In this document: positions 62,153 through 64,000 of the stretch, in pieces | How the letters are laid out: every line of letters begins with the position of its first letter | Position numbering within the stretch: position 1 is the first letter of the stretch | NCBI RefSeq assembly: GCF_000296215.2 | Contig: NZ_CP013949.1 | Coordinates: 7,247,501-7,311,500 of the forward strand | DNA: 64,000 bases | DNA from: Bradyrhizobium sp. CCGE-LA001 | GTDB taxonomy: Bacteria; Pseudomonadota; Alphaproteobacteria; Rhizobiales; Xanthobacteraceae | Direction: 5' to 3' | Notes under the pieces: model-generated | Databases searched by the model: none | The model's input: the letters and a program-made list of their open reading frames with translations, nothing else | What the model was told of the DNA's origin: nothing | Position numbers and translations under genes: made by a program

Positions 62153-62878
62153 GTGTCCTTAAACAACAAAGTGAGTGAGTTCACTGATATGGATGATTCC
62201 GACTTTCACCTCGTCCAGCCACCGTTTGCCCAACTAGATGAAGCGCTATGGTGGATCGAGTTCAAGCAGATTGAAGAAGCCAAGCGAGACGGTTGGACAT
62301 CAACACTTGAGAGCGCAAATCGGCTTGAAGCCGCTTTGCTCAATGGCACACTTCAGGGATACGGCTCCCTGGATGCCGGGCCTGTGCAGCTCATCCAACA
62401 ATGGACGTGGACCGAGTTTGAGTTTCTCCCCGCTGATCGCGATGGCCGGCGCATCGAAAAAAAGGTGGATTATATTCCCCAGTTCATAGTCCGCTCCCTC
62501 AAAGCCTACCGCGCGGAGGCGCTTAAAGACTTGAGCCAGCCGGCCTCCAAGCTCCTGCCAGGCCTGAATGAAAATGAACCTGGGTTTCACAGGGTAATGG
62601 ACCAAATTGTCTTTCTCGAATGCGATCTGCGGCGAGTATTTCCTACGGAAATCGTTCAAACTAAAGAAGACCCGCCGCTCGATAAAAAGTACCCCAGGTT
62701 CCTAAAGGAAATTGAGGGCGAAAAGTACCTCCACAGTCCCGCGCCGGTCGGGTTCGACCACGTCTTTGGTCTACTCATTGAGTATTTGGAACGGACGGGG
62801 CAGCTCAACTCCGTCGACAGTTCGGTCCGGAAGGGGCTTCAACGCCACTACAAGGAATTCAGCAAGCACGGACAATGA
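62153..62878 (+). CDS. Unrecognised element-borne protein
   Basis: A 241-residue acidic, soluble protein (LDEALWWIEFKQIEEAKRDGWTSTLESANRLEAALLNGTLQGYG; DYIPQFIVRSLKAYRAEAL). It begins at GTG 62153; an in-frame ATG at 62189 is an alternative. No domain is recognised. Its codon usage is more AT-rich than the chromosomal genes to the left, which fits foreign DNA. It is 14 bp downstream of the integrase. Confidence 0.7.
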   Translation: MSLNNKVSEFTDMDDSDFHLVQPPFAQLDEALWWIEFKQIEEAKRDGWTSTLESANRLEAALLNGTLQGYGSLDAGPVQLIQQWTWTEFEFLPADRDGRRIEKKVDYIPQFIVRSLKAYRAEALKDLSQPASKLLPGLNENEPGFHRVMDQIVFLECDLRRVFPTEIVQTKEDPPLDKKYPRFLKEIEGEKYLHSPAPVGFDHVFGLLIEYLERTGQLNSVDSSVRKGLQRHYKEFSKHGQ

Positions 62879-62981
62879 GACAAAGCAAGACATGTCCGCA
62901 CTTGTCTGAACAGCTCTCTGCTTTCCCCTTGTAGGACTGGGTTGCCGGCAGCGCGTCGGCAATTCAAAGGGGAAAAACTTG

Positions 62982-63203
62982 ATGATCGAAAAAGCAACCG
63001 AGTCGTCCAAATGGCTGACTCGGAAAGAAGCCGCCGCCTACTTGCGACTCGGTGAGAGCACGCTTGCAAAGCTGTTTGTCTCTGGCGACGGACCACCGGC
63101 CATCAAGATTGGGCGGTCCGTTCGCTATTCTGCGCTCGACCTGAACGCGTGGATGGGCTCTCGCCGGCGACGCTCGACGTCTGACAGCGGCTCCGCCGCG
63201 TAA
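62982..63203 (+). CDS. AlpA/excisionase-like helix-turn-helix protein
   Basis: A 73-residue MerR/Xis-type HTH protein: WLTRKEAAAYLRLGESTLAKLFVSGDGPPAIKIGRSVRYSALDLNAWMGSRRRRS. The HTH_17 pattern with the conserved GRSVRY..DL is that of AlpA/Xis regulators on integrative elements. AAAGGGG precedes the ATG at 62982; a TTG three bases earlier is also in frame. It probably controls excision or early gene expression of this element. Confidence 0.85.
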   Translation: MIEKATESSKWLTRKEAAAYLRLGESTLAKLFVSGDGPPAIKIGRSVRYSALDLNAWMGSRRRRSTSDSGSAA

Positions 63204-63213
63204 GGTTGGGCCA

Positions 63214-63855
63214 ATGGACGTACGAGCCTTTAACCGCGAGAAGATGCAGTGGCTCAATGCCATCAGTCTTGAGTGCGAGGTCAACTCTACCGCCTTTCGG
63301 GTCGCTTATCTTATTGCCGATCATCAAAATTCAGTGGCTGGATTCGCTTGGCCATCCCTCGCTCGGCTGGCCGGGAAAGTCTGCCTATCGAATAAATCGA
63401 TTCAGCGGGCGGTCGGGCAGCTGGAAAGACTGGGATGGCTTGAGGTGGAGCGAAGAAGGGAGCGTTCTAACCGATATCGCTTGAGATGGCCGCCTGGACG
63501 AGCCCCGGCGCCCAGGCCAACCGAAGGCAATGATGCAGACAAAACTGTCCTCGTGGAGAGACAAGAACGTCTCACCGGAGGGGACAAAACTGTCCGCCAA
63601 TCCTACTTAACTAAATCCCTTAAAACCTTCTCAAGTCGGCTTGGCGGAGGAAGGCAAGGAACTCGGTTCGCCGATCAAGGCAAATTCGAAGCTGAGATCA
63701 TTGGGCGATTTGGACCGGGCATGATCGACGTGCTTGAAAAGCTGAACGAGATCGACCCCCGCGCCGTCGAACAGCTTTGCCGGCGGGCGAAAAATGGAAC
63801 CTTGTCACGCGTCGACATTGCCGCTGCTGAGCTGACCGTGGCGCAAAATCAATAG
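63214..63855 (+). CDS. Helix-turn-helix protein, replication-initiator-like
   Basis: A 213-residue protein. The N-terminal winged helix (AFRVAYLIADHQNSVAGFAWPSLARLAGKVCLSNKSIQRAVGQLERLGWLEVERRRERSNRYRLRW) is the HTH_36 type found in plasmid and phage replication proteins. The rest has no recognised domain (RFGPGMIDVLEKLNEIDPRAVEQLCRRAKNG). It is 10 bp after the AlpA-like gene and belongs to the same transcript. A role in element replication or regulation is inferred. Confidence 0.7.
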   Translation: MDVRAFNREKMQWLNAISLECEVNSTAFRVAYLIADHQNSVAGFAWPSLARLAGKVCLSNKSIQRAVGQLERLGWLEVERRRERSNRYRLRWPPGRAPAPRPTEGNDADKTVLVERQERLTGGDKTVRQSYLTKSLKTFSSRLGGGRQGTRFADQGKFEAEIIGRFGPGMIDVLEKLNEIDPRAVEQLCRRAKNGTLSRVDIAAAELTVAQNQ

Positions 63856-63864
63856 GACCGAAGA

Positions 63865-64000
63865 ATGACAGAATTTGACGAGATATTGTCGAGAGCGCTC
63901 GACGCGGCGCGATATTACTACCCGCGTTTGAGCGCAGAGGTCTATGTCTTTCCAAAGCCAGCCGATGCGGCGCAGCCGCCCGAACCCGCCGCATCGCAAC
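63865..64000 (+). CDS. Unrecognised element gene (5' part, runs off window)
   Basis: A frame opens at ATG 63865, 9 bp after the preceding stop, with a GGACCGAAGA leader (MTEFDEILSRALDAARYYYPRLSAEVYVFPKPADAA). Only 45 codons are visible and no family can be named. Confidence 0.55.
   Translation, partial: MTEFDEILSRALDAARYYYPRLSAEVYVFPKPADAAQPPEPAASQ

Noticed and set aside
60637..64000. Phage prophage assignment
   Set aside because: No capsid, tail, terminase or lysis gene is visible in the 3 kb present; only integrase and regulators are seen, so a plasmid-like or ICE-type element is equally possible.

Overview
The window looks like a chromosomal segment of a Bradyrhizobium-type alphaproteobacterium. 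Evidence is the high GC content, the density of Liv-type (HAAT) solute-binding proteins and acyl-CoA enzymes, RopB/Omp25-like beta-barrels, WYL/YafY regulators, and many short palindromic intergenic repeats. Species-level assignment is inference; no search was run.

Layout. 1-2922 (minus): end of a pim-type dicarboxylate beta-oxidation operon (acyl-CoA ligase cut by the window edge, then PimF-like bifunctional enzyme), divergent from an IclR regulator. 3986-12920 (plus): a complete Liv ABC importer (livG, livF, livH, livM) followed by four consecutive paralogous solute-binding proteins, three of them followed by strong terminators. 13114-21205: glycerate kinase, MarR regulator, a second Liv importer (livH, fused livM-livG, livF) with no binding protein, FMN-binding protein, LysR regulator, thioesterase. 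21452-32639: a set that fits hydroxycinnamate/4-hydroxybenzoate catabolism: pobA divergent from a DctPQM TRAP transporter, a DUF3237 protein, a frameshifted DUF2270 membrane protein, then an operon of crotonase, feruloyl-CoA-synthetase-like ligase, 3-hydroxyacyl-CoA dehydrogenase-like SDR, 4-hydroxybenzoyl-CoA thioesterase-like protein and a solute-binding protein. A TTAT-N5-ATAA palindrome recurs in front of the MarR/Liv, pobA/TRAP and crotonase units, suggesting one regulon.

32842-52969 holds mixed housekeeping and accessory genes: two GST-like proteins, two WYL regulators with inverted-repeat operators, a YkgJ cysteine-cluster protein, DUF3307, a membrane-anchored TAXI protein, a crotonase lacking its catalytic glutamates, a His-rich exported protein, a desaturase, a MetX-like acyltransferase, a metallo-beta-lactamase-fold protein, an MFS carrier, an OMP, an AraC regulator, and a GntR-controlled unit (acyl-CoA synthetase, MDR oxidoreductase, divergent solute-binding protein) with twin TTGTCGGACAA operators.

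53040-60411: a zinc-ribbon/class III cyclase/ATPase/TPR signalling protein, an unrecognised ORF, and a 1100-residue outer-membrane protein made of four tandem Omp25-like barrels. At 60705-60749 lies the displaced 3' end of an initiator tRNA-fMet gene, followed by a tyrosine integrase and lower-GC genes (unknown, AlpA-like, HTH). This is the left junction of an integrated element that runs off the right edge.
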